From JAJDXO01 sp965213765 (GTDB taxonomy: Bacteria > Pseudomonadota > Alphaproteobacteria > Rhodospirillales > UBA2165), in the NCBI GenBank assembly GCA_965213765.1, contig OZ243926.1, positions 3,286,001 to 3,350,000 on the forward strand: DNA of 64,000 nucleotides, given 5' to 3'. The notes under the pieces are model-generated. The model saw only the letters and a list, made by a program, of their open reading frames with translations. It had not been told where the DNA came from and did no database searches. Below, piece after piece: positions 34,834 through 42,949 of this stretch. Position 1 is the first letter of the stretch. Every line of letters starts with the position of its first letter. A program made the position numbers and the translations under genes.

Positions 34834-34936
34834 GATCCGAAAGACCTGGATCACGCGGCTATCGATACGACGGCCGAAGACCGGCGAGCGCCGCGCGGGC
34901 GGCCGGGCTGCGAAACAACATATGGTCCTCCCAAAT

Positions 34937-34955
34937 ATAATCATGATCAGATTAT
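34937..34955. promoter_or_regulatory. operator-like palindrome upstream of esterase gene
   Basis: ATAATC-ATGATCA-GATTAT is a 6-bp inverted repeat with a 7-base centre in an AT-rich island inside GC-rich DNA, 125 bases before the esterase start. It looks like a regulator site, perhaps of a TetR- or Fur-type protein. No function can be assigned. Confidence 0.3.
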
Positions 34956-35079
34956 TATGGCCTCATCCCAGGTGACGGGTGGTCCGGCGCACAACGGGCT
35001 TTCGCCCGGTGGCGGAATTGTGAACAATCGGGCTTCGTGGCCGGGTGCCGCCCGCGAATGAGCCAAGGGGAGGAAGAAG

Positions 35080-36003
35080 ATGAATGAAATGGGACCACGG
35101 GGCCTGAGCGCCAATCGCGCCGGCCCGCCCGAGATCGCCGCCCGGGTCGCGGCGCTCGGCAAGGAATTCACCGACGATACGCCGCCGACCACCACCGCGA
35201 TCTATATTCCCTCGCTCAAGGCGGTCCAGTGGCCGGGGATCGACATCGCCTCGGACCTGGCCTACGGGCCGGACGCCGAGCGTCATTTGCTCGATGTCCA
35301 CACACCGACCGACAAAGACGAGGCGGGCCTGCCGACGGTGATCTTCTTTCATGGCGGCGGATTTGTCCTCGGCCATAAGAACCAGCCCAACGGCGTCATG
35401 TACGCCAATATCGCCAATACTTACGCCTCCCAGGGCATCGTCGGCGTCAACGCGACCTACCGGTTGGCGCCGGACGTCCAGTGGCCGGAAGGCGCGCGGG
35501 ATGTCGGCGCGGCACTAGCCTGGGTGCGGGACAATATCGCCGATTTTGGCGGCGATCCCGATAAGATCTTTCTCATGGGTCAGTCGGCGGGCGCGTCCCA
35601 TGTGGCCACCTATGCATTCCGGAGAGAATTGCACCCGGACTCAGGACCCGGCTTCGCCGGCGTCATTCTCATGTCCGGCGTCTACGGCCTCAGTGCCGGA
35701 AACGCATCGCCGGGACGGGATGCCTATTACGGCACCGATGAATCCAAGTTCGAGGAAATGCAGGTCTTAGGCAACGTCACCTTCTCGGACTGCCCCGTCT
35801 TTTGCACCATCGGCGAGTTCGACACAGTCCCGTTCGAGAAATCGACGTTGGCCTTGATCAACGAACTGACCGGGAAGAACGGATGTGCGCCCCGCTTTAA
35901 GCAGCTCATCGGCCATAATCATATCTCTCAGGTGTGCTGCTTCGGCACCGAGGACACCTCGGTCAGCGCCGATATGGTGGATTTTGTGCTGACCAACGCA
36001 TGA
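35080..36003 (+). CDS. alpha/beta hydrolase (hormone-sensitive lipase-like esterase)
   Basis: A 307-residue serine esterase of the HSL/carboxylesterase B-like group. The oxyanion motif HGGG is in VIFFHGGGFVLGHKNQ and the nucleophile is in FLMGQSAGASHVATY (G-x-S-x-G). The catalytic Asp is likely in CTIGEFDTVPFEK and the His in IGHNHISQVCC. The N-terminal 70 residues form a cap. Strong AGGGGAGGA precedes the ATG. An MFS exporter gene follows after 7 bases, so product export is possible. Substrate unknown. Confidence 0.88.
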   Translation: MNEMGPRGLSANRAGPPEIAARVAALGKEFTDDTPPTTTAIYIPSLKAVQWPGIDIASDLAYGPDAERHLLDVHTPTDKDEAGLPTVIFFHGGGFVLGHKNQPNGVMYANIANTYASQGIVGVNATYRLAPDVQWPEGARDVGAALAWVRDNIADFGGDPDKIFLMGQSAGASHVATYAFRRELHPDSGPGFAGVILMSGVYGLSAGNASPGRDAYYGTDESKFEEMQVLGNVTFSDCPVFCTIGEFDTVPFEKSTLALINELTGKNGCAPRFKQLIGHNHISQVCCFGTEDTSVSADMVDFVLTNA

Positions 36004-36010
36004 TCGCCGC

Positions 36011-37324
36011 GTGACTCAATCTTCGCCGCCCGGCGGCCCGTTGCGCGAGTCGGGTATTTTCCGCGCTTTGCGGCATCGGGACTACGCCGTCTTCTCGGCG
36101 GGGTCCTGGGTGTCTGCCGCCGGCATGTGGGTACAGCGGGTCGGCATCGGGGTGCTGACCTGGGATCTGACCCATTCACCGGCGTGGCTCGGCGGTATCG
36201 CGCTCGCCCAGGCGCTTCCGTCCATGGTGCTGGTCCCCTTTGCCGGCGCCGTTGCCGACCGGGTCGATCGCGTGCGTATGCTGCGCGGGACCCAGATCTT
36301 CAGTGCCCTGGTCGGCGGGGTGCTCGCCTGGATGGTCATATCGGACGCCATCACCATCTACTGGCTGGCGGCGCTGGTCATCGTCCTCGGTGTTGCCAAC
36401 ACCATCGGCCTCCCGGCCCGAATGACCATCGCGCCGACCTTGGTGCCGCGCGAGGATTTGTCGGCGGCGCTTGCGACCAACTCCGTGTTGTTTCATTCCA
36501 CGGCCTTCATCGGCCCCGCCATCGGCGGGGTGCTGATCGCGCAAGCCGGAATCGGCTCGGCTTTTGTGGTCAATGCGGCTTCCTACCTGGTCATGTGGGC
36601 ATCCCTTTTCGCCGTCACGCCGCTCCGTCAGGAGCACAAGGCGGGCGGTGGCGGGCTGATGTCGGACGTGTTGGAGGGCATTCACTACACGGCAACTCAC
36701 CGCGGGATCGGCCCGGTGCTGCTGCTTACCGTATTCATCGCCTTTCTGGGCCGGCCGGTGGTCGAGCTCCTGCCCGGATTTGTCGACGTGGTGTTTGGCC
36801 GGGACTCGGTGGAGGAGGGGGTCGCAACTCTGTTCTCCGCGTTCGGTCTCGGTGGAATTCTCGCCAGTCTATGGCTCGCCAACCGGGGCCGGATCGAAGG
36901 AATGACGACCATATTCCTCGTCTCTTCCCTGTTGATTGCCGCGGCCATGGTGGCCTTTGCCCTTGCCCCCCTCTACGCCGTCGCCGTCGTCATGATGACG
37001 GTAATCGGCGCATCCGGGACGGTCGGCCAAAGCGGCGCTCAGATTTTGGTCCAGAACGCCGTCGACGGGTCCATGCGGGCGCGGGTACTCAGTCTCTATA
37101 CCCTCAACTACCGGGCCGCACCGGCGCTGGGTGCCTTGCTCATGGGCGGGTTGTCGACCCTGTTGGGCCTGCAGATGCCGGTGGTGCTGGGCGCATGTCT
37201 CTGTGCGGTGGCGACCTTATGGCTTATGCGCCGCCGCCACGAACTTCGGGACATGTTGGAAGCCGGCGACGGGGACTCGCAGTCGGGCCCGGTGGCAGAG
37301 GCCAAACCCAGCGCGGCGCAATAG
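36011..37324 (+). CDS. MFS transporter, MFS_3/EntS-like
   Basis: A 437-residue transporter of the major facilitator superfamily with about 12 hydrophobic helices. The N-terminal FRALRHRDYAVFSAGSWVSA and the loop 2-3 AGAVADRVDRVRMLRGTQ (G-x-x-x-D-R-x-x-R-R type) are typical of the MFS_3 group that includes the enterobactin exporter EntS. The middle loop is short, and the C-terminus is hydrophilic. The start is GTG at 36011. It shares a likely transcript with the esterase. The substrate cannot be inferred. Confidence 0.86.
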   Translation: MTQSSPPGGPLRESGIFRALRHRDYAVFSAGSWVSAAGMWVQRVGIGVLTWDLTHSPAWLGGIALAQALPSMVLVPFAGAVADRVDRVRMLRGTQIFSALVGGVLAWMVISDAITIYWLAALVIVLGVANTIGLPARMTIAPTLVPREDLSAALATNSVLFHSTAFIGPAIGGVLIAQAGIGSAFVVNAASYLVMWASLFAVTPLRQEHKAGGGGLMSDVLEGIHYTATHRGIGPVLLLTVFIAFLGRPVVELLPGFVDVVFGRDSVEEGVATLFSAFGLGGILASLWLANRGRIEGMTTIFLVSSLLIAAAMVAFALAPLYAVAVVMMTVIGASGTVGQSGAQILVQNAVDGSMRARVLSLYTLNYRAAPALGALLMGGLSTLLGLQMPVVLGACLCAVATLWLMRRRHELRDMLEAGDGDSQSGPVAEAKPSAAQ

Positions 37325-37626
37325 CCGCTCGGGTCCGGACTCGATTGAGCCGCCATGGGGGTGTTGCGGCGATGAGGACGGCGCGGACAAGGTCCCTCGC
37401 CCCCGTCAGGGGGAGAGGGATGCGGAGGGTTGGCGAGGCGAACGCCAAGCCTACCCGGCGCTGGGTGAGGGGGAATTTCCATATCACCCTCACCCCGGCC
37501 CTCTCCCTCAGAGAGGGAGAGGGAGTAGTCGCGTTGCCGCATCGGGTCCCCTCGTCCCCTTCCCGGAGGAGAGGGGAGGGTGAGAGGGCGCAAAAAGGAG
37601 ACTCCCCTAATTGAGTACAGACCCTA
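37325..37626. repeat. GC-rich hairpin cluster downstream of the MFS gene
   Basis: A 300-base gene-free stretch made of short GGGAGAGGG / CCCTCTCCC motifs in both orientations. Two clear hairpins are a 9-bp stem GGGTGAGGG/CCCTCACCC at 37463-37495 and a perfect 10-bp stem CCCTCTCCCT/AGGGAGAGGG at 37499-37523 with a 5-base loop. Further imperfect copies lie near 37400 and 37550. This resembles dispersed REP-like elements. Coding frames across it are artefacts of low complexity. Confidence 0.6.
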
Positions 37627-38809
37627 GTCACCTGAATCTAAAGTTCGTGGCATAAATTTTGTTCGACCCGAAGGCAGAAGCGCTTGACGGCGGCGAGGAT
37701 TTCATCGGCGGACTTGGTCCACTTGAAGGGTCGGGGGTTTTCGTTGTGGGTTTCGATGAAGGCGCGGATGTCGGCCTCGAGCTGGAGGGTAGAGCGGTGC
37801 ACTCCGCGTTGCAGTTGCTTGCGCGTGAGCTCGGCGAACCAGCGCTCGACCTGATTAATCCACGACGCCGATGTCGGCGTGAAGTGGACGTGCCAGTGCG
37901 GCCGCCGCGCCAGCCAGGCCTTGACCCCCGCCGTCTTGTGGGTGGCGTAGTTGTCCATGACGATGTGGATGTCCAGCCCGTCCGGGACATTGCGGTCGAT
38001 CACCTTCAGGAAGTCGAGGAACTCTCTGGCCCGGTGACGGCGATAGCACTTGCCGATGACCGAGCCGGTGGCAACGTCGAGGGCGGCGAAGAGCGAGGTG
38101 GTGCCGTTGCGCTTGTAGTCGTGGGTGCGCCGCTCAGGGATGCCCGGCAGCATCGGCAGGACCGGCTGGGTGCGGTCGAGGGCCTGAATCTGGCTCTTTT
38201 CGTCGACACAGAGCACCAGCGCGCGATCCGGCGGCGACATGTAGAGGCCGACAATGTCGCGGACCTTGTCGACGAAGTGCGGATCGCTGGAGAGTTTGAA
38301 GGTCTCGGCCCGGTGCGGCTGCAAGCCGAAGGCGCCCCAGATGCGCCAGATCGACGTGTGCGACAGTCCCGCCTCCTTCGCCATCGAGCGCAGCGACCAG
38401 TGGGTGGCGTCCGCAGGCCGCGAGGTGAGTGTTCGCTCGATCACTTGCGCCACCTTCTCGTCCTCAATGGTGCGTGGCCGTCCCTGCCGGGGTTCGTCCG
38501 ACAGACCATCGATGCGGTCCTGGACGAAGCGCCTCCGCCACTTGCCGACGGTGTGCTCGTGCACGCCGATCTCCGCGGCCACCGCCTTGTTGCCAAGCCC
38601 GTCCGCGCAACGCAGGATCATGCGGCAGCGATCCGACAGGGAGCGCGCCACACGGTGGCGGCGAACCTGCGCTTCCAGAAACGACCGTTCCTCATCGCTC
38701 AAGACCAGGGCCGCCAGCGGCCGTCCCGTACCGCGCGCCATCGAGATGACCTCCTTTGTCCGACCAGGAGGGCCATCCTACAATGAACCTTACTTCAGTG
38801 CCAGATGAC
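37627..38809 (-). mobile_element. IS630-family insertion sequence, apparently intact
   Basis: A 1183-bp element with one transposase gene. Terminal inverted repeats begin GTCACCTGAATCTAAAGTT at the left and, read inward from the right, GTCATCTGGCACTGAAGTA; 13 of 19 bases match. TA dinucleotides flank both ends (37625-37626 and 38810-38811), the target duplication typical of the IS630/Tc1 group. The right end touches the stop codon of the next gene. Only one copy is in the window. Confidence 0.88.
37638..38741 (-). CDS. IS630 family transposase
   Basis: A 367-residue transposase. The N-terminal helix-turn-helix (about residues 35-100) includes GNKAVAAEIGVHEHTVGKWR and a second DNA-binding part ending SHTSIWRIWGAF. 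The DDE catalytic core has Asp in LVLCVDEKSQ, Asp in HIVMDNYATHKT and Glu in WINQVERWFAEL. The frame is uninterrupted and a consensus AAAGGAGGT precedes the ATG, so it is probably functional. Coding is on the minus strand, like the neighbouring dehydrogenase gene, whose transcript may read into it. Confidence 0.95.
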   Translation of the reverse strand: MARGTGRPLAALVLSDEERSFLEAQVRRHRVARSLSDRCRMILRCADGLGNKAVAAEIGVHEHTVGKWRRRFVQDRIDGLSDEPRQGRPRTIEDEKVAQVIERTLTSRPADATHWSLRSMAKEAGLSHTSIWRIWGAFGLQPHRAETFKLSSDPHFVDKVRDIVGLYMSPPDRALVLCVDEKSQIQALDRTQPVLPMLPGIPERRTHDYKRNGTTSLFAALDVATGSVIGKCYRRHRAREFLDFLKVIDRNVPDGLDIHIVMDNYATHKTAGVKAWLARRPHWHVHFTPTSASWINQVERWFAELTRKQLQRGVHRSTLQLEADIRAFIETHNENPRPFKWTKSADEILAAVKRFCLRVEQNLCHEL

Positions 38810-39876
38810 TAGGCCAAAAGGTCCTTGCCGCCGAACCGCTCAAGCCAGCGCGGGATAACTTCCTCGTTGAATACGTGATTGGGCAACTCACCACGCAGCG
38901 CCTTTAGGATCGCGTCCGTTGCCCAGGGGATGGCCGGGCCCAGCGCGCCGCCCTTGGTGTAGGCGATCATGTGAGGCGAGAGCAGCACCTTGTCGCCGAG
39001 CCCAATCAGCGGCAGTTGCGGGTCCGGCGGCTCCTCGGGCAGCACGTCCAGACCGGCGGCGGCGATCCGGTCGCGATCGAAGGCGTCGAACAGGGCATCT
39101 ACATCCACGATGGCGCCCCGGGCCGCGTTGATCAGCACCGCCTCCGGCTTCATTAACGCGAACTGGGCGGCCCCGATGAGGTTGGCGGTCTCTTCGGTCA
39201 GATTGGTGTGGAGGGTTACCACGTCCGATTCCGTCAGCAATGTCTCCAGATCCACATCCTCACAGCCGTGATGGACGAACACGGAATCGTCGATATAGGG
39301 ATCGCAAGCCAGCAGCCGCACCCGCCAAGGCGCCAGCAGGTCGGCGACCCGCCGTCCGATCCGCCCCAACCCGACGATGCCGACGGTGATGCCGGGATAA
39401 TCGTCCTGCATCCGCCGGCCGAGGAAGGTGGTGACCAGGGAGGGATCCCGCCAGCGGCCGTTCTTGACATGGCGGTCCTTTTCGCGCGTCCGTTTGAGGA
39501 GGGTGAGCATGATTGCCATGGTGCCCTCGGCGACGGCGCCCCAGTTGCTCTCGGTCGGCGAATGGGTGACCAGAATGCCGAGCTCGGTCGCGGCGCCGAC
39601 GTCCACGTTGTCCACGCCGACGGTGTATTTGGCGACGATGCGGAAATCCGGGTTGGCGGCCAGCGCTTCGCGGGTGACGAAGAACCGCCGGTTGGCGACC
39701 CCCATGGCGCCGACGGTGCCGGGTTCGAACTCGACGTTCACCACTTCGGTGTCGTTGGCTGAATCTCCCCATATGTCCGGGTTGACCTTGAGGTCGACAC
39801 CGGCGGCGCTGAGCTGATCGTGGGACGCGCCGTCCTCGTCGACGGCGTTGTAGATAAAAACCTTGGGCTTGGACAT
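38809..39876 (-). CDS. D-isomer specific 2-hydroxyacid dehydrogenase
   Basis: A 355-residue NAD(P)-dependent dehydrogenase that interconverts 2-oxo and D-2-hydroxy acids. The Rossmann motif is GITVGIVGLGRIGRRVAD; NAARGAIVDVDALFDAF contains the substrate Arg; VLPEEPPDPQLP and LLSPHMIAYTKGG cover the catalytic Glu and His. ATG at 39876 (MSKPKVFIY) is preferred; an upstream TTG extends into the RidA stop region. The stop TAG is formed by the TA of the IS630 target plus the first G of the IS, so the gene ends exactly at the element. Substrate unknown. The RidA gene lies directly upstream. Confidence 0.85.
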   Translation of the reverse strand: MSKPKVFIYNAVDEDGASHDQLSAAGVDLKVNPDIWGDSANDTEVVNVEFEPGTVGAMGVANRRFFVTREALAANPDFRIVAKYTVGVDNVDVGAATELGILVTHSPTESNWGAVAEGTMAIMLTLLKRTREKDRHVKNGRWRDPSLVTTFLGRRMQDDYPGITVGIVGLGRIGRRVADLLAPWRVRLLACDPYIDDSVFVHHGCEDVDLETLLTESDVVTLHTNLTEETANLIGAAQFALMKPEAVLINAARGAIVDVDALFDAFDRDRIAAAGLDVLPEEPPDPQLPLIGLGDKVLLSPHMIAYTKGGALGPAIPWATDAILKALRGELPNHVFNEEVIPRWLERFGGKDLLA

Positions 39877-39900
39877 ATCTGATTGGACCTGGTCGACGAT

Positions 39901-39952
39901 GCGATGGCGTTGGTCAGTCAATGACCGCGATGGAGTTGGTCAGTCAATGACC
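39901..39952. repeat. 26-bp tandem duplication across the ridA stop codon
   Basis: GCGATGGCGTTGGTCAGTCA... (39901-39926) recurs at 39927-39952 with one change (GGC versus GGA), and a partial third copy continues into the ridA coding end. The duplicated unit contains the last codons and stop of ridA, so a second stop remnant lies downstream in the intergenic gap. Confidence 0.8.
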
Positions 39953-40365
39953 GCGATGGCGTTGATCTCGATTTTGCAGCGGGGGTCGGTGGCCATCCGC
40001 ACCACCTGAACAGTCGTCGTCGCCGGTTTGGACTCGCCGAAATACTCGGCCCACACGTTGTTGAGGTCGTCCTGCTCCTCCATGTCGGTGAGAAACCGGT
40101 CGGCGGAGATGACATCGTCGAGCGTTGCGCCGGCGGCCTTCAGACCCTTCTTCAGGTTCTCCAGCGCGGCGCGCGCCTGGCCGTCCATGTCGTCCGGCAT
40201 GGATTCAAACTCCTCGGGAATGTGAGGATGACTGTGATAGACCGGTGCCGCGGTGACGCCGGCGCAGAACAGCATGGAGCCGCCGGTGACCTTGATCGCC
40301 GGTGCGTACGGCATCCAAATATCCGGCGCATCCGGCCAGTGAAGGTGTTCGATATTCTTTGTCAT
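39940..40365 (-). CDS. RidA family protein (YjgF/UK114)
   Basis: A 141-residue RidA-family protein. Canonical RidA hydrolyses reactive 2-aminoacrylate and related enamines; relatives in operons often act on pathway-specific imines. Family features are GSMLFCAGVTAAPV, QARAALENLKKGLKAAGATL, DRFLTDMEEQDDLN and the C-terminal KIEINAIAVID, although the typical Arg in the R-x-x-E-I core (here DPRCKIEI) is placed as in RidA. Downstream dehydrogenase suggests a shared pathway. The last codons are duplicated beyond the stop. Confidence 0.88.
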   Translation of the reverse strand: MTKNIEHLHWPDAPDIWMPYAPAIKVTGGSMLFCAGVTAAPVYHSHPHIPEEFESMPDDMDGQARAALENLKKGLKAAGATLDDVISADRFLTDMEEQDDLNNVWAEYFGESKPATTTVQVVRMATDPRCKIEINAIAVID

Positions 40366-40511
40366 GGTCGGGTCCTCCCACCCCTGTCATTCACTTGGCC
40401 TCATCTTAGAGAGCGCCGCCGTTGGGGCAATACGCAGCATTCATCTGTCCGGATATTTCACGCCGGGTGAATTTGTCCTAAAAAGTATGCGTAGACGTGC
40501 AAGGGGGATTC

Positions 40512-41174
40512 ATGGGTCTCGACGTAAATCTGGAAAACGGGGTGCAGCTCCATTGGGCGACGCCCATCTTCACCCGGAAATTCGATGACACCGAGGAGCT
40601 CAACGCCCGCCTGGCCAGGATCATCCTCGAGCGCGAACAGCAGGACCCGGGGGTGCCGAAGAGCGTGGTGCACGGATGGCACTCGAAGGAAGACTTCTTC
40701 GAATGGCCCAACCCCGAGGTCGCGCCGGTCCGCGACTTTGTCCGCCGCGCCATGATCGAGCTGACGTCCGCCACGACGGGCCACAAGGAAGGCGAGTTCG
40801 GTGGCGAGGCGGAATTCATCGCCTGGGCGACTATTCTCCGCAAGGGCGGCTACAACTCCGTACACACCCATCCCGGCTGCGCCTGGTCGGGGGTTTACTA
40901 CGTCGATACGGGCGGTGCGGCGGCAAGCGGCGGCGGCGACGGCTGCATCGAGTTCATCGACCCGCGCACCGCGGTGGAAATGGTGCCCCTGCCCGGCGAG
41001 CCGTTCGGCCAACGCCGGCGGTTCGAGCCGGAATCCGGGCGCATGTATGCGTTTCCCGCCTGGTTGAGACGCGGCGTGACGCCCTATATGGGCGATGATG
41101 CGCGCATCTCGGTTGCGTTCAACATCCGGATGAAGGATTTTCAGGTGTTTGGGGTCGGCGACAAGCCGGCCTAG
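40512..41174 (+). CDS. putative 2-oxoglutarate-Fe(II) oxygenase (TIGR02466 family)
   Basis: A 220-residue protein resembling the TIGR02466 family of putative 2OG-Fe(II) hydroxylases. The expected iron-ligand region is YNSVHTHPGCAWSGVYYVD, and the strand after it leads to GRMYAFPAWLRRGVTPY. ATG at 40512 has AAGGGGG about 6 bases upstream; a GTG at 40497 is an alternative. The stop overlaps the convergent glnS stop by the palindrome CTAG. Substrate unknown. Confidence 0.78.
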   Translation: MGLDVNLENGVQLHWATPIFTRKFDDTEELNARLARIILEREQQDPGVPKSVVHGWHSKEDFFEWPNPEVAPVRDFVRRAMIELTSATTGHKEGEFGGEAEFIAWATILRKGGYNSVHTHPGCAWSGVYYVDTGGAAASGGGDGCIEFIDPRTAVEMVPLPGEPFGQRRRFEPESGRMYAFPAWLRRGVTPYMGDDARISVAFNIRMKDFQVFGVGDKPA

Positions 41175-42880
41175 GATTTGGCCTTGGCTTGCTGTTGCGC
41201 TTTTGCCCAGCTGTCCCGGAGGCCGATGGTCCGGTTGAAAGTCAACTGATCCCCCTCTGACCCGTCCCGGCGGAAGTAGCCCAGCCGTTCGAATTGAACG
41301 GTTTCGTTGACCGGCGCCTCGCCGAGCGCCGGCTCCAGTTTGCACCCTGAGAGGGTTTCGACCGAGTTCGGGTTGATGTTGCCGAGGAAATCGCCGTCCG
41401 AGCCCGGGGTTTCGGATTCGAAAAGCTGGTCATAGAGCCGGACCTCGGCCTCGGCCGCATGGGCCGCCGAGACCCAATGCAGGGTCGCCCTCACCTTGCG
41501 TCCGTCAGGGGAATCGCCGCCCCGGGTTGCCGGGTCATAGGTGCATCGAAGCTCGATGATTTCTCCCTGATCGTCTTTCACCACATCGGTGCAGGTGACG
41601 TAGTAGGCGTAGCGCAGCCGTACCTCCCGGCCCGGCGCCAGACGGAAGAACTTCTTCGGCGGGTCTTCCATGAAATCGTCCCGCTCGATGTAGAGCTCCC
41701 GGGAAAACGGAACCTGCCGGCTGCCCGCCGCCTGGTCTTCGGGATTGTTGACGGCGTCCAGCGACTCTTCCCCGCCTTCGGGGTAATTCTCGATCACCAC
41801 TTTCAGCGGCTTCAAAACCGCCATCCGCCGGAGCGCATGCCTGTTGAGGTATTCGCGGGTGCAGTGATCCAGGTAGGCCATTTCCACCGTCGCATTGGAC
41901 TTGGAAATCCCGAGCCGGCCGATGAAATCGCGGACCGCGGCGGCTGGTACGCCCCGCCGCCTGAGGCCCGCCAAGGTCGGCATCCGGGGATCATCCCAGC
42001 CCGTCACGTGACCCTCGTCGACAAGCTGGGTGAGGCGGCGCTTACTGAGTACGGTGTTGGTGAGATTGAGCCGCGCGAATTCATACTGGCGGGGCTGGGC
42101 CGGCACCGGCAGGTGCTCCACCAGCCAGTCGTAGAGCGGCCGGTGGTCTTCGAATTCCAGGGTGCAAAGCGAGTGGGTGATGTGCTCGATGGCGTCCGAC
42201 TGCCCGTGCGCGAAGTCATAGGTCGGGTAGATCTTCCAGGCATCGCCGGTCCGGGGGTGCTCGGCATGGAGGATGCGATAGAGCACCGGATCGCGCATGT
42301 TGATGTTGCCGGACGCCATATCGATCTTGGCACGCAGCACCTTGGCGCCTTCGCCGAATTCGCCCGCTTTCATGCGGCGCAACAGTTCGAGATTTTCCTC
42401 CGGGGGGCGGTCCCGATAGGGACTGTTCTTACCCGGCTCCGTCAGCGTGCCCCGGTACTCGCGCATCTCTCCCGCCGACAAATCGTCGACATACGCATCG
42501 CCGTTCTCAACCAGGTGTTCGGCCCACGCATAGAGTTGCTCGAAATTGTCGGAGGCGTGATAGAGGTGCCCGCCCCAATCGTAGCCCAGCCAGCGCACGT
42601 CCTCTTCGATGGCGTCGATATAGACCTGCTCTTCTTTTGCCGGGTTGGTGTCGTCGAACCGCAGATGGCAGCGGCCGCCGAATTCCTCGGCGATCCCGAA
42701 ATTGAGGATGATCGACTTGGCATGCCCGATATGGAGGAAGCCGTTGGGTTCGGGCGGAAACCGGGTGATGACCGCCTTGTGTTTGCCGGTCGCTAAATCA
42801 ACCGAAATGATCTCACGGATGAAATCCCGGCTGTCGGCGGTTTTTGAATCGGTTTCGGTGTCGGGGGCGTGTTCGGTCAT
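41171..42880 (-). CDS. glnS: glutamine--tRNA ligase
   Basis: Class I synthetase that charges tRNA-Gln directly. The 569 residues carry RFPPEPNGFLHIGHAKSI (HIGH), LRFDDTNPAKEEQVYIDAI, and a second signature in TNTVLSKRRLTQLV. The C-terminal anticodon-binding beta-barrels follow from about residue 350. LHAEHPRTGDAWKIYPTYDF fits GlnRS and not GluRS. ATG at 42880 is chosen; an upstream TTG at 42913 is less likely. Most alphaproteobacteria use the GatCAB route instead, so this gene is notable. It converges with the oxygenase gene with a 4-base overlap. Confidence 0.95.
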   Translation of the reverse strand: MTEHAPDTETDSKTADSRDFIREIISVDLATGKHKAVITRFPPEPNGFLHIGHAKSIILNFGIAEEFGGRCHLRFDDTNPAKEEQVYIDAIEEDVRWLGYDWGGHLYHASDNFEQLYAWAEHLVENGDAYVDDLSAGEMREYRGTLTEPGKNSPYRDRPPEENLELLRRMKAGEFGEGAKVLRAKIDMASGNINMRDPVLYRILHAEHPRTGDAWKIYPTYDFAHGQSDAIEHITHSLCTLEFEDHRPLYDWLVEHLPVPAQPRQYEFARLNLTNTVLSKRRLTQLVDEGHVTGWDDPRMPTLAGLRRRGVPAAAVRDFIGRLGISKSNATVEMAYLDHCTREYLNRHALRRMAVLKPLKVVIENYPEGGEESLDAVNNPEDQAAGSRQVPFSRELYIERDDFMEDPPKKFFRLAPGREVRLRYAYYVTCTDVVKDDQGEIIELRCTYDPATRGGDSPDGRKVRATLHWVSAAHAAEAEVRLYDQLFESETPGSDGDFLGNINPNSVETLSGCKLEPALGEAPVNETVQFERLGYFRRDGSEGDQLTFNRTIGLRDSWAKAQQQAKAKS

Positions 42881-42949
42881 CGGAGTCTCAAATTGGCGGC
42901 CCCTGTTTGCCAAAAAAACCGCCCGAGGCCAAGGCTGGGCTGCGTATTG

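Noticed and set aside
34652..34975. Long open frame downstream of the DMT gene
   Set aside because: It is mostly a frameshifted cupin remnant; the continuous frame is rich in Arg and not a plausible protein.
37131..37631. Long frames in the region after the MFS gene
   Set aside because: They arise from GC-rich hairpin repeats and shadow the MFS 3' end.
39877..39921. TTG start 45 bases upstream of the dehydrogenase ATG
   Set aside because: The extra residues come from the duplicated ridA stop region and lack family similarity.
42881..42913. TTG-initiated N-terminal extension of GlnRS
   Set aside because: The ATG at 42880 matches the expected start region, and the extension lies in an AT-richer leader.
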